From: JASBRS01 sp964496495
GTDB taxonomy: Bacteria > Deinococcota > Deinococci > Deinococcales > Trueperaceae
Direction of reading: 5' to 3'
NCBI GenBank assembly: GCA_964496495.1
Contig: CAZBZU010000011.1
Location: forward strand, 1-64,000
Length of the DNA stretch: 64,000 bases
Positions 26,406 to 34,441 of this stretch are shown piece after piece. A model generated the notes under the pieces. That model was not told the origin of the DNA, made no database searches, and saw only the letters and a program-made list of their open reading frames with translations. The translations under genes and the position numbers were made by a program. The stretch's first letter is position 1. The number at the start of each line of letters is the position of its first letter.

Positions 26406-27494
26406 ATGCTGACGGCCATCACCCTCATCCTCATCCTCTTCGTCGCCGTGCTGGTGCACGAAGGGGCGCACTTCGTCAACGCGCGAAGCGTCGGCGTGCA
26501 GCCGCGTGCGTTCAGTATCGGGATGGGGCCAGTGTTGCTGCGCGCCCGCTGGCGCGGGACCGAGTGGCGCATCTGCCTCTTCCCCATCGGCGGCTACGTG
26601 GACCTCCCGGGCATGGCGCCCAAGATCGACGAGAACGGCAACCTGCAGCACCCCGACGAGGGCATGGCGAAGAAGCCGTTCGGGCCCAAGCTCTGGGTGC
26701 TCGTCGGTGGCATCATCGCGAACTTCGTGCTGGGCGTGGCCCTGGTGACCTCGGCGGTGGTGCTGCAGCCCGCCTTCCGCAGCTATACCTCCGGCGCTAC
26801 GGGGAACGGCAGCGAGGTGCTCAGCGTGATGGCGGGCTCGCCGGCGGACAGGCTCGGGCTCGCCAAGGGCGACCGCATCGTGGCCGTCAACGGCGTGAAG
26901 GACCCCGCGCCGCAGCAGGTCGTGGCCACCATCAAGAGCGCCAGCCGGCTCTCCATCACGCTGGCCGACGCGAGCGGAGCGCGACGTACCGTCACCACCC
27001 CGTGGCCGCCGAAGAACGACGTGGCGCGCTCGCAGGACGGCGCCCCGCTGCTCGGCATCAGCGTGTCGCCGGTGTACCAGGGGGTGCCGCTGCCGCAGGC
27101 CCTGGCGGAGTCGGCGTGGTTCGGCGTGCGGGCGGTCCCGGAGATGGTCCGCGGCTTCGTCGTGGGGTTCGCCACCATCCTCGCCGGCCGCCACACCAAC
27201 GACGTCGCGGGTCCGGTCGGCATCGTCAGCTACGTCAACCAGGCCACCCATGTGGGCCTGGCATCGGTGCTGTTCCTCGCCGCCGTCATCAACTTCTCCT
27301 TCGCGGTGTTCAACGTGCTCCCGATCCCCGGCCTCGACGGCGGGCGCATCCTGCTGGCGGCGGTGGTGGCGCTCCGCGGCCGGCCGTTCAAGCCCGGCCA
27401 GGAGGAGCAGGTCCACTTCATCGGGCTCCTGGCCGTGTTCGCCTTGATCATCCTCATCACCTTCAATGACGTCAGCCGCCTCTTCCACGGCTAG
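26406..27494 (+). CDS. rseP: RIP metalloprotease, RseP family
   Basis: This 362-aa intramembrane protease has zinc motif HEGAH at residues 18-22, a PDZ domain at about 120-185 and the second metal motif PIPGLDGGR near residue 305. RseP-type enzymes release membrane-bound anti-sigma factors or remnant signal peptides. Family placement is sure; the local substrate is unknown. Its 3' end overlaps the next gene by 29 bp in another frame. Confidence 0.9.
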   Translation: MLTAITLILILFVAVLVHEGAHFVNARSVGVQPRAFSIGMGPVLLRARWRGTEWRICLFPIGGYVDLPGMAPKIDENGNLQHPDEGMAKKPFGPKLWVLVGGIIANFVLGVALVTSAVVLQPAFRSYTSGATGNGSEVLSVMAGSPADRLGLAKGDRIVAVNGVKDPAPQQVVATIKSASRLSITLADASGARRTVTTPWPPKNDVARSQDGAPLLGISVSPVYQGVPLPQALAESAWFGVRAVPEMVRGFVVGFATILAGRHTNDVAGPVGIVSYVNQATHVGLASVLFLAAVINFSFAVFNVLPIPGLDGGRILLAAVVALRGRPFKPGQEEQVHFIGLLAVFALIILITFNDVSRLFHG

Positions 27495-28161
27495 GTCGCG
27501 CCCCGCCGCGCGCGCGGCGGCCAGCTGCGCGGTGGTGGTGCCGGCCTTCAACGAGGCGGACACCATCGGGCCGGTGGTGCGCTGCGCCGTGCGCAGCGAG
27601 GTCGGCCCGGTCGTGGTGGTGGACGACGGCTCCACCGACGGCACGGCCGCGGCCGCGGAGGCTGCCGGCGCGCGGGTGGTGAGGTTGCCGCGCAACGTCG
27701 GCAAGGGTGGGGCGGTGATGGCTGCGGCGTCGGCCCTCGAGGTCGACGTGCTGGTGCTGCTCGACGCCGACCTGGTGGGGCTCACGCCCCGGCAGGTGCG
27801 CGCCCTGGCGGAGCCCGTATGCTGCGGCGACGCCGACATGACACGAGGCGTGTTCCGCGGCGGCCGCTGGCGCACGACCGCCGCGCAGCGCTTGACGCCG
27901 CAGCTCAACGGGCAGCGGGCGCTGCGCCGGGTCGACCTGCTGGGTGTCCCCGGGCTACGCGCGAGCCGCTACGGCATCGAGGTCGCCATCGGCGAGCACG
28001 CCCGTCGCCGCGGCTGGCGGCGCCTGGACGTCCCCCTCGAGGGCGTGTCCCAGGTGATGAAGGAAGAGAAGCGAGGCGTGCTGGCGGGCATCGGGATGCG
28101 CGCCGGCATGTACCGCGACATCCTGCGCGCGCTGCTGCGCCGCCGTGACCGGGAGGCCTGA
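27466..28161 (+). CDS. Family 2 glycosyltransferase-like protein
   Basis: This 231-aa GT2 (GT-A fold) protein has VVVPAFNEADTI, VVDDGSTDGT and the metal-binding LLDADLVGL. There is no membrane helix. It resembles dolichyl-phosphate-mannose-synthase-like or polyprenol-phosphate transferases. The ATG at 27466 lies inside the end of rseP. Residues 1-20 are low-complexity and poorly conserved in type, so a later GTG start near 27529 is possible. It is probably co-transcribed with rseP. Confidence 0.85.
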   Translation: MTSAASSTARSRPAARAAASCAVVVPAFNEADTIGPVVRCAVRSEVGPVVVVDDGSTDGTAAAAEAAGARVVRLPRNVGKGGAVMAAASALEVDVLVLLDADLVGLTPRQVRALAEPVCCGDADMTRGVFRGGRWRTTAAQRLTPQLNGQRALRRVDLLGVPGLRASRYGIEVAIGEHARRRGWRRLDVPLEGVSQVMKEEKRGVLAGIGMRAGMYRDILRALLRRRDREA

Positions 28162-28164
28162 GCG

Positions 28165-28791
28165 GTGGAGATACGGCGCTTCGCGGTGGGCGCGCTGCAG
28201 GCCAACGCCTATCTGCTCGCCAACGGTGGCGAGGCCGTGCTGGTGGATCCCGGATCGGAGCCACAGCGGCTGTTGGACGCGCTCCGGGCCAGCGGCGCGG
28301 AGCTGCAGGCCGTCTGGCTGACGCACGCGGACTTCGACCACGTCGGCGGCCTCGCGGGCGTGCTGGCCGCGCGGACGGTGCCCGTATACCTCCATCCCGC
28401 GGACCTGCCCCTGCTGCGCAGCGCCGCCGAGCGGGCCGCCGCCTGGGGCGTGCCCATCGATCCTCCCCCCGCTGCCACCCGCGATCTGAGGGACGGCCAG
28501 GTCCTGACGCTGGCCGGGCTCGAGGCACGCTGCCTGCTCACGCCGGGGCACACCCCGGGGCACATCGCCTTCCACCTGCCGGCCGCGAAGCTGGTCTTGA
28601 CGGGAGACGCGCTCTTCCGCGGCTCCATCGGTCGCAGCGACAGACCGTTCGGCGACGGCGACCAGCTGCTGCGCTCCATCCGCACCTCGCTGCTGGCGCT
28701 GCCCGACGAGACCCGGGTCCTACCCGGCCACGGCGCCGAGACCACCATCGGCCTGGAGCGTCGCACCAATCCATTCCTCGCTGCCGGCTGA
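28165..28791 (+). CDS. Metallo-beta-lactamase-fold hydrolase (glyoxalase II-like)
   Basis: The 208-aa protein has the MBL metal motifs THADFDHVGG, TPGHTPGHIAFH, GDALFRGSIGR and a final LPGHGAETTIG. These match the short hydroxyacylglutathione-hydrolase-like group. Organisms of this type lack glutathione, so the true thiol-ester substrate is uncertain. The GTG start lies 4 nt after the glycosyltransferase stop. Confidence 0.88.
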   Translation: MEIRRFAVGALQANAYLLANGGEAVLVDPGSEPQRLLDALRASGAELQAVWLTHADFDHVGGLAGVLAARTVPVYLHPADLPLLRSAAERAAAWGVPIDPPPAATRDLRDGQVLTLAGLEARCLLTPGHTPGHIAFHLPAAKLVLTGDALFRGSIGRSDRPFGDGDQLLRSIRTSLLALPDETRVLPGHGAETTIGLERRTNPFLAAG

Positions 28792-28832
28792 TCAGGCCGC
28801 GCGGGTCCGGGCGGCCGTGCGGGTGCCTGCAG

Positions 28833-30107
28833 CTAGTCGCTCGTGAGGCGCGCCTGGATGGCGCGCGCGTGGGCCTCCAGCCCCTCCGCGCGGGCCAGGC
28901 GCGCCGCTGCGGGTCCGATCTCGGCCACGACCGCGGCGCTGAAGCTGACCAGCGGGATGACCTTCTGGAAGTCGCGCACGTTGAGGAAGCTGCTGAAGCG
29001 AGCGGTGCCCGAGGTGGGCATCACGTGGCTGGGGCCCGCCAGGTAGTCTCCCAGCGCCTCCATGCTGTTCTCGCCTATGAACAGCCCGCCGGCGTTGCGG
29101 ACCTCGCTCACCCAGGCCCACGGATCCTCCACCAACAGGCACAGGTGCTCCGGCGCGTAGGCGTTGGCGGCGGCCACGCCCTCGTGGAGGTCGCGCACCA
29201 GGACCAGCATGCCGCGCTCCTCCACCGACTCGCGCGCGGCGGCGGCGGTGGGCAGGCTGTCGATGGCGCCGGGGAGCGCCGCCTGCACCTCGGCCGCGAG
29301 GCGCTGGCTGGGCGTCACCAGCACGGGCTGCGCGCCGAGGTGCTCCGCCTGGGCCAGCAGGTCGGCGACCACATGGCGGACGTCGGCGCCGTCGTCGGCC
29401 AGGATGAGCGTCTCGGTGGGGCCGGGGAGCGCCTCCACGCCCACCCGGCCGAAGACCTCGCGCTTGGCAGCCACGACGTAGCGGTTGCCCGGTCCCACGA
29501 CCTTGTCGACTCGCGGCACGCTTTCGGTGCCGTACGCCAGCGCCGCCACCGCCTGCGCCCCGCCCATGCGGTAGACCTCGGCGATGCCGAGCAGGGAGGC
29601 GGCGAAGCGGATCTCCGGCGCCACGCTGCCGTCGGGCTGCGGCGGCGTCGCCACCGCGATCTCCGGCACGCCGGCGACCTGCGCCGGCACGGCGGTCATC
29701 ACCAGGCTGCTGAAGAGCGGATGGGTGCCGCCGGGCACGTAGCATCCCACCCGCTGCAGGGGCCTCACCAGCTGTCCCAGGAGGGCCCCGCGCTCCTGCG
29801 CCAGGAACCCGCCCGCCGGCTGGCGCGCGTAGTAGTGGCGCACCCTCTCCACGGCCAGGCGGATGCCGTCGGCCAGGCCGGGTCCGAGCTCCGCCTCGGC
29901 CCCGTCGATGTCGGCCTGTGTCACGGCGAGCGTGGCGGGCCGGACCCCGTCGAGGCGCTCGCTGGCGTCCAGAACCGCACGATCGCCGCCTCGCTCGACG
30001 GCCTCCAGGATCGGTCGAACGGTGGCCTGGGCCTCGGGATCGAGTGCAGCGGCGGAGCGCGCGGCGAACGCCTCGAGGCCGGCCTCCAAGGTCGGGAAGA
30101 CTCGCAT
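28833..30107 (-). CDS. hisD: Histidinol dehydrogenase
   Basis: The 424-aa NAD-dependent, zinc-containing enzyme performs the last two oxidations of histidine synthesis. It shows GCYVPGGTHPL near residue 118, KVVGPGNRYV, GPTETLILAD and the late histidine-rich APEHLCL and GPSHVMPTSG. No other his genes are adjacent except a possible phosphatase at 44.8 kb. The ATG lies 6 nt after TATGAT, so it has a promoter separate from the TetR gene upstream. Confidence 0.95.
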   Translation of the reverse strand: MRVFPTLEAGLEAFAARSAAALDPEAQATVRPILEAVERGGDRAVLDASERLDGVRPATLAVTQADIDGAEAELGPGLADGIRLAVERVRHYYARQPAGGFLAQERGALLGQLVRPLQRVGCYVPGGTHPLFSSLVMTAVPAQVAGVPEIAVATPPQPDGSVAPEIRFAASLLGIAEVYRMGGAQAVAALAYGTESVPRVDKVVGPGNRYVVAAKREVFGRVGVEALPGPTETLILADDGADVRHVVADLLAQAEHLGAQPVLVTPSQRLAAEVQAALPGAIDSLPTAAAARESVEERGMLVLVRDLHEGVAAANAYAPEHLCLLVEDPWAWVSEVRNAGGLFIGENSMEALGDYLAGPSHVMPTSGTARFSSFLNVRDFQKVIPLVSFSAAVVAEIGPAAARLARAEGLEAHARAIQARLTSD

Positions 30108-30113
30108 GGCGGC

Positions 30114-30119
30114 ATCATA
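30114..30119 (-). promoter_or_regulatory. -10, leaderless start of hisD
   Basis: TATGAT on the minus strand, 6 nt before the ATG at 30107. Confidence 0.7.
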
Positions 30120-30149
30120 CTCGCGGCGGCGCCGTCCCCGCCGCCGTCT

Positions 30150-30761
30150 TCAGGCCGCCTGCGCGATCCCCTCCAATGTGATCGTCAGCGTCTTGCGCAG
30201 CTCGTCCCGGATGGAGCGGTCCTGGCGATAGGCCGCCCACTGCAACGTGGTGATGAAGTAGGCGTTGGCCAGGGTGCGCGCCAGGCGCTCCCGGGAGAAG
30301 TCCTCGCGCACCAGGCCCGAGGCCCGTGCCCGCGCCAGCGCATCCTGCAACAGGTCACCGAGCGGCAAGGCCAGGTAGGCCGCGCGGGAGCGCGCCGGGT
30401 CGGGGTTCAGGAGCTCGTAGCTGAGCGGCAACACCAGATGCCGGCTGCCCTCCACGAAGCGCGCCAGCTCATCGAACAGCAGGTACAGCTCCGCCAGCGG
30501 GTCGAGGCCCTCGGCCACCCGCCGGCGCGCCACGGCTCGCCCCAGCTCCTCCAGGTGCCGCCCGAAGAACTCGATGAGCAGCGCTTCCTTGTACGGGAAG
30601 TAGTTGAACACGGTGCCTCGCGACACGCCCGAGGCCCGCGCGATGGCATCGAAGGTGGCCTCCTGGAACCCCTTCTCGTCGAACAAGCGCATGGCGGCGT
30701 CGAAGATGCGCTGGCGACGGTCCGCCTTCTTGCGCTCGCGGAGGGTCACGGAAGGCGCCAC
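30150..30761 (-). CDS. TetR-family regulator
   Basis: The 203-aa protein has an N-terminal TetR helix-turn-helix (about 15-62: FDAIARASGVSRGTVFNYF) and a helical ligand/dimer domain typed to no ligand. The GTG start is 6 nt after TACAAT. It lies directly upstream of hisD, but hisD has its own promoter, so control of hisD is not implied. The 147 nt on its 5' side hold no gene. Confidence 0.88.
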   Translation of the reverse strand: MAPSVTLRERKKADRRQRIFDAAMRLFDEKGFQEATFDAIARASGVSRGTVFNYFPYKEALLIEFFGRHLEELGRAVARRRVAEGLDPLAELYLLFDELARFVEGSRHLVLPLSYELLNPDPARSRAAYLALPLGDLLQDALARARASGLVREDFSRERLARTLANAYFITTLQWAAYRQDRSIRDELRKTLTITLEGIAQAA

Positions 30762-30767
30762 CCAGGC

Positions 30768-30773
30768 ATTGTA
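30768..30773 (-). promoter_or_regulatory. -10, leaderless start of the TetR gene
   Basis: TACAAT on the minus strand, 6 nt before the GTG at 30761. Confidence 0.65.
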
Positions 30774-30908
30774 TCGCGGGCCGACAGCGAGGAGCGCCCG
30801 CCCGGGCGAGCCCTGGCGGGCGTGCGACGACGCCGCTGGCGCCCGCCGGCCGCACCCGACCGGCCCGGACGCATGACGCCCGGCTCGGGCCGAGCCGGCC
30901 GCTCGGGG

Positions 30909-31280
30909 CTAGGAGGCCGCCTCGGGCACAGGGGCCTCGCGAGCCTTCGCCACCAGTCCCTTGAACGCCTCCGGCTCGCGCACCGCAAGATCGGCCAGCA
31001 CCTTGCGGTCGACCTCCACGCCGGCGCGCCGGAGGCCGCTCACGAAGCTCGAGTAGCTCATGCCCTCGGCCCTGGCGGCGGCGTTGATGCGGGTGATCCA
31101 CAGCCGGCGGAACACGGCCTTCTTGTCCCGGCGGTCGCGATAGGCGTAGTCGGCGGCGTTGAGCAGCGTCTGCTGGGCGATCCTGACGCTCTTGGAGCGC
31201 AGCCCCCAGTACCCCTTGGCACGCTTGAGGATCTTCTTGTGCCTGCGGCGGCGAACCACGCCGGTCTTGGCGCGCGGCAT
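30909..31280 (-). CDS. rplT: Ribosomal protein L20
   Basis: This 123-aa basic protein of the 50S subunit has a typical N-terminus (MPRAKTGVVRRRRHKKILK) and the family segment KGYWGLRSKS. It is the last gene of infC-rpmI-rplT, 10 nt after rpmI. In Bacillus and E. coli L20 or IF3 regulates this operon; no matching mRNA mimic of the L20 site was obvious to me here. Confidence 0.97.
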   Translation of the reverse strand: MPRAKTGVVRRRRHKKILKRAKGYWGLRSKSVRIAQQTLLNAADYAYRDRRDKKAVFRRLWITRINAAARAEGMSYSSFVSGLRRAGVEVDRKVLADLAVREPEAFKGLVAKAREAPVPEAAS

Positions 31281-31290
31281 TCACGCCCTC

Positions 31291-31488
31291 CTACTCGTAC
31301 GGCAGGAGCGACTTGATGCGCTCCGCCTCGGGCTTGGCGAGTAGCAGGTCGGTGCGGCCCTTCCGGATGCGATCTCCCGACTTCTTGAAGTTCAGGTGTC
31401 GCTTGCCGGAGCGCATCGCCTTGACCTTACCTCGCCCAGTGACTTTGACACGGGCTCTGGTGCCCTTGTGGGTCTTGAGTTTCGGCAT
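31291..31488 (-). CDS. rpmI: Ribosomal protein L35
   Basis: This 65-aa basic 50S protein begins MPKLKTHKGTRARVKVTG and contains HLNFKKSGDRIRKGR. It lies 88 nt after infC and just before rplT, the conserved order. GGAGACGAGAGC precedes the ATG. Confidence 0.97.
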   Translation of the reverse strand: MPKLKTHKGTRARVKVTGRGKVKAMRSGKRHLNFKKSGDRIRKGRTDLLLAKPEAERIKSLLPYE

Positions 31489-31576
31489 GCTCTCGTCTCC
31501 TTGCCGCCCGGGGCGGCGTTCCTCGTTGCCTCTGGTGCCCCGTCCGTGCGGACCGAGCCGAAGGGTGTGAACAGGC

Positions 31577-32092
31577 CTACGAGGCTTCGGTGGGGCGAAG
31601 GACCATGTTCATGTCCATGCCCGCGATGACCGGCGCGGAGTCTACCACGGCCAGCGCGGTGAGGTCGGTCGCCACCCGGTTCAGGATCTCCTGCCCCAGC
31701 TCGGGGTGGGTGCGCTCGCGGCCTCGGAACATGATCGTCACCTTGACCTTGTGCCCGCCGGTGAGGAAGCGGCGGATGTGGTTGACCTTGGTCTCGTAGT
31801 CGTGATCGTCGATCTTGACGCGGAACTTGATCGACTTCATCTCCTGCTGGCGGGAGCGCTTGCGCGCCTCCTTGGCCTGCTGCTGCATCTCGAACCGGTA
31901 GCGTCCGTAATCCATCAGCCTGGCGACCGGGGGCTCGGCACTCTCGCCGACGAGCACGAGATCCATGTCCGCGTCGCGGGCGCGCTGCATGGCGTCCCGG
32001 GTATCGATGATGCCGATCTGCTCCCCGGACTCCGTGATCAGCCGCACCTGCCGCACGCGGATCTGTTCGTTCACCTTCAACTCTCTCGCTAT
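31577..32092 (-). CDS. infC: Translation initiation factor IF-3 (probable AUA start)
   Basis: The 171-aa factor prevents subunit joining and proof-reads initiation. The N-domain begins KVNEQIRVRQVRL; the linker MQQQAKEARKRSRQ and the C-domain FRGRERTHPELG follow. The start I prefer is ATA at 32092: the strong Shine-Dalgarno GGAGGTGA ends 5 nt before it, and homologues begin at this residue. A TTG at 32107 overlaps that Shine-Dalgarno and is unlikely. Rare start codons (AUU in E. coli) are known to let IF3 repress its own translation. Confidence 0.93.
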   Translation of the reverse strand: MARELKVNEQIRVRQVRLITESGEQIGIIDTRDAMQRARDADMDLVLVGESAEPPVARLMDYGRYRFEMQQQAKEARKRSRQQEMKSIKFRVKIDDHDYETKVNHIRRFLTGGHKVKVTIMFRGRERTHPELGQEILNRVATDLTALAVVDSAPVIAGMDMNMVLRPTEAS

Positions 32093-32155
32093 GGACTTCA
32101 CCTCCAAAGGGTCCGCCCTGCCGCCGGCCTTGCCGGGCAGCGGGCACAGCGGCTC

Positions 32156-32164
32156 AGTCTAGCA
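32156..32164 (-). promoter_or_regulatory. Extended -10 of infC-rpmI-rplT
   Basis: TGCTAGACT on the minus strand, about 64 nt before the ATA start. The GC-rich leader can form a strong imperfect hairpin around 32113-32140, and GGAGGTGA follows. Confidence 0.6.
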
Positions 32165-32355
32165 GATGCCCCAGTGCCCTTCAACGCGCGCGTGTCACGT
32201 CCTGGAGCGGTCGACCGGGCCCGCCTGAGGGGACGGCCGGGCCGGACCGGCCGCGGTGCAGCGAGCGGGGGCGGTCGCGCGGCGGCGCTCGCTCGCCCCA
32301 CCGCAACTCCAGGCGGACCGCGCGCCACGCGGCACCGCCCAGGTGCCGGCGGCGC

Positions 32356-32361
32356 TACCCT
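32356..32361 (+). promoter_or_regulatory. -10 upstream of mqnD, leaderless for a small ORF
   Basis: TACCCT ends 6 nt before the ATG at 32368, which opens a small frame, not mqnD itself. The rest of 32165-32355 shows no gene. Confidence 0.55.
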
Positions 32362-32367
32362 TGGGTC

Positions 32368-32478
32368 ATGCTGCGACCCGGTCACCCCCCGAGCACCCGC
32401 CGCGGTGCCTCCGCGCACGCCGCTCCGGCCACCCCGGGCCAGGCCGGCGCCGCCGGCCCGACCCCGGCACCCGCATGA
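32368..32478 (+). CDS. Possible 36-aa upstream ORF coupled to mqnD
   Basis: An ATG at leaderless distance from TACCCT opens a frame of 36 residues, rich in Pro and Ala (begins MLRPGHPPSTRRG). It ends in TGA at 32476-32478, which overlaps the mqnD ATG as ATGA. The mqnD start itself has no Shine-Dalgarno, so ribosomes ending this ORF could reinitiate on mqnD. High-GC DNA has few stops, so the frame could be chance; the promoter spacing and the exact overlap are the arguments for it. Confidence 0.4.
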   Translation: MLRPGHPPSTRRGASAHAAPATPGQAGAAGPTPAPA

Positions 32479-33329
32479 GCGCCTCGAGCATCCGCCTGCG
32501 TCTGGGCTACTCGCCCTGCCCCAACGACGCCTTCATCTTCTACGCCCTCGCGCACGGCATGGCGAAGGACGGCGAGCGGCCGGAGCTGGACTTCGACATA
32601 CGGCTCGAGGACGTCGAGACGCTCAACCGCGCCGCGGACGCCGGCGAGCTCGACGTCGCCAAGGTGAGCTATCACGCCTACGGCTACCTGGCCGATCGCT
32701 ACGTGATGCTGCGCTCCGGCGGCGCACTGGGACGCGGGGTGGGGCCGCTGATCGTCACGCGCGAGCCGCTCGCCGACCTCGCCGGCCGGCGCATCGCGAT
32801 CCCTGGCGGCCGCACCACGGCCAACCTGCTGCTGCGCCTGTCGCACCCGGCGACGGAGCTGGTGGAGATGCGCTACGACCGCATCATGCCGGCGGTTGCC
32901 GCCGGGGAGGTGGACGCCGGCCTCATCATCCACGAGAGCCGCTTCACCTATCCCGACCACGGCCTGACGTGCTTCCTCGACCTGGGCGAGTGGTGGGAGC
33001 GCACCACCGGCAGCCTGGTGCCGCTCGGCGGCATCGTCGCACGCCGCGACCTCCGCGAGCCGACGCTCCACCGCCTTCAGGGCATGCTCCGCAACAGCCT
33101 CGCCATCGCCTGGCAGGACCCCGGCGCTACCCGCGGCTACGTCGCGGAGCACGCCGCCGAGATGGACCCCAGCGTCCGTCAGCGCCACATCGACCTCTAC
33201 GTCAACCGCTACTCCATGGACGTCGGAGAGGAGGGAGAACGCGCCGCCGAGCTGCTGCTGGGCCGCGCGGCGCAGCAGGGCCTGTTCCCCGCCCCGCGCG
33301 CGCCGCTGTTCCTGACCCCGGGGGCCTGA
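32475..33329 (+). CDS. mqnD: 1,4-dihydroxy-6-naphthoate synthase (futalosine pathway)
   Basis: The 284-aa periplasmic-binding-fold enzyme converts cyclic de-hypoxanthine futalosine to dihydroxynaphthoate in menaquinone synthesis. SPCPNDAFIFYALAHG near residue 11 is diagnostic for MqnD rather than MqnA. DVAKVSYHAYGYL and DAGLIIHESRFTY also fit. The ATG at 32475 is the first codon that keeps the conserved N-terminal strand. Confidence 0.93.
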   Translation: MSASSIRLRLGYSPCPNDAFIFYALAHGMAKDGERPELDFDIRLEDVETLNRAADAGELDVAKVSYHAYGYLADRYVMLRSGGALGRGVGPLIVTREPLADLAGRRIAIPGGRTTANLLLRLSHPATELVEMRYDRIMPAVAAGEVDAGLIIHESRFTYPDHGLTCFLDLGEWWERTTGSLVPLGGIVARRDLREPTLHRLQGMLRNSLAIAWQDPGATRGYVAEHAAEMDPSVRQRHIDLYVNRYSMDVGEEGERAAELLLGRAAQQGLFPAPRAPLFLTPGA

Positions 33330-33438
33330 CGGCTGCGCCCCTTCGTCCGTCGACCCGCTGTGGCCCGGCCGCCTCGCGGCAGCTCGCAGCGGTGTCCGCC
33401 CTCGCTCGCCGTCCCCATCCGGCGGCAGCGTTCCCGGG

Positions 33439-33444
33439 TAAGCT
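33439..33444 (+). promoter_or_regulatory. -10, leaderless start of the 66-aa gene
   Basis: TAAGCT ends 6 nt before the ATG at 33451. Confidence 0.6.
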
Positions 33445-33450
33445 GACGGC

Positions 33451-33651
33451 ATGCCCAGCTTCTCGGCCGGTGAAGAGGTCCTCTACCAGGGCCAACGCTA
33501 CGTGATCACCACGGCGAGCGCAGAGCCGCCGTACCGCTTCCGCCTGGTAGCGTCCACCCCCACCGGCACCAGGGTCACCTGGGCCCGTCCCGAGCAGCTC
33601 CACAAGATCGAGAGCTACACCCGGCCCGTCGACGACACCGAGCGGGCCTGA
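33451..33651 (+). CDS. Small conserved-looking 66-aa protein
   Basis: I do not recognise a named family. The sequence alternates short beta strands (EEVLYQGQRYVITTA, PYRFRLVAS, TRVTWARPEQLHKIE) and looks like a small SH3-like or KOW-like barrel. There is no signal peptide, cysteine or low-complexity segment. Its own leaderless-type promoter and regular codon use support a real gene. It converges with the GidA-like gene (26 nt between stops). Confidence 0.65.
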   Translation: MPSFSAGEEVLYQGQRYVITTASAEPPYRFRLVASTPTGTRVTWARPEQLHKIESYTRPVDDTERA

Positions 33652-33677
33652 CGGGTGGCGGCCGGCGCCGCTTCCGC

Positions 33678-34433
33678 TCACGCACGCCGTCCCCCGCGAA
33701 CGCCGAGAAGCGCTCGCGCCAGCCGCACACCATCCAGGGCCGCCTCCTCGAAGGGCAGATAGCCGCGGGCGCACAGGCCCGCCGCGAACAGGCCGGGCAG
33801 GCCAGGCACCCCGAAGCCGTCACCGGCAAGCCCGGAGGGCTCGATCACGCGGCAGCGGACTTCGTATGCCAGCACCCCGTTGGCGGGATCGGCCGTCAGG
33901 CTCACCTCCTTAAGGGGCACCAGGCGCGCCTCGAGATCGAGGTAGAGCTCGTCGTAGGCCATCTCGCTCAGCCGCCCGGCGGCCTCCTCGAGCTCGCCGA
34001 CGGTCAGCCGGGCGCGGAGGAAGCTGCCCACGCACAGCGCCACGCGGCCGCCCCGGCGCGGTACCCCCTCCCAGGTGTCGACTCCGTCCACGCGCCCCCG
34101 CTCGTCCAGCAACAGGCCGGTGACGTTCGACTGAAGCAGGTGGAGCCCCTCCTGCCGCTCGAGGGTGTACTTGGCGGCCCGGTGCAGCTGCCAGTTCGAC
34201 ACCGTGCCGTCGGCGTCGGCGTTGGCGCGCCACAGCTCATGCATCAGCGTCCCCTCGGGGGGGTGCAGGCCGACGCGGTCGCCAACGGTGTTGTAGACGG
34301 TGTCGAGGCTGGTCGTGACCAGCAGCGTGTCGAGGCCGCCGCGGGCGCAGGCGTACGCGGCCTCGCTGCCGGCGACGCCGGCACCGACCACGACCACGTC
34401 GTATACATGCCCGCGCGTGGGATAGCTGGCCAA
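33678..34433 (-). CDS. Short GidA/MnmG-related flavoprotein
   Basis: The 251-aa protein has an FAD-binding N-terminus (VVVGAGVAGSEAAYA) and a closing FAD segment (GLPGLFAAGLCARG) like those of MnmG and TrmFO. It lacks the long insert and C-terminal helical domain that hold tRNA and MnmE. Such short GidA-like proteins are known in the Deinococcus-Thermus group; their reaction is not established. The TTG at 34433 follows the upstream stop by 8 nt, with GAGGG nearby. It is the last gene of the ubiE operon. Confidence 0.7.
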   Translation of the reverse strand: MASYPTRGHVYDVVVVGAGVAGSEAAYACARGGLDTLLVTTSLDTVYNTVGDRVGLHPPEGTLMHELWRANADADGTVSNWQLHRAAKYTLERQEGLHLLQSNVTGLLLDERGRVDGVDTWEGVPRRGGRVALCVGSFLRARLTVGELEEAAGRLSEMAYDELYLDLEARLVPLKEVSLTADPANGVLAYEVRCRVIEPSGLAGDGFGVPGLPGLFAAGLCARGYLPFEEAALDGVRLARALLGVRGGRRA

Positions 34434-34441
34434 GCGCGCCC

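Noticed and set aside
26377..26412. An 11-codon ORF overlapping the rseP start
   Set aside because: Its ATG is only 2 nt from the -10-like CATACT, too close for a leaderless start, and a weak Shine-Dalgarno serves rseP directly.
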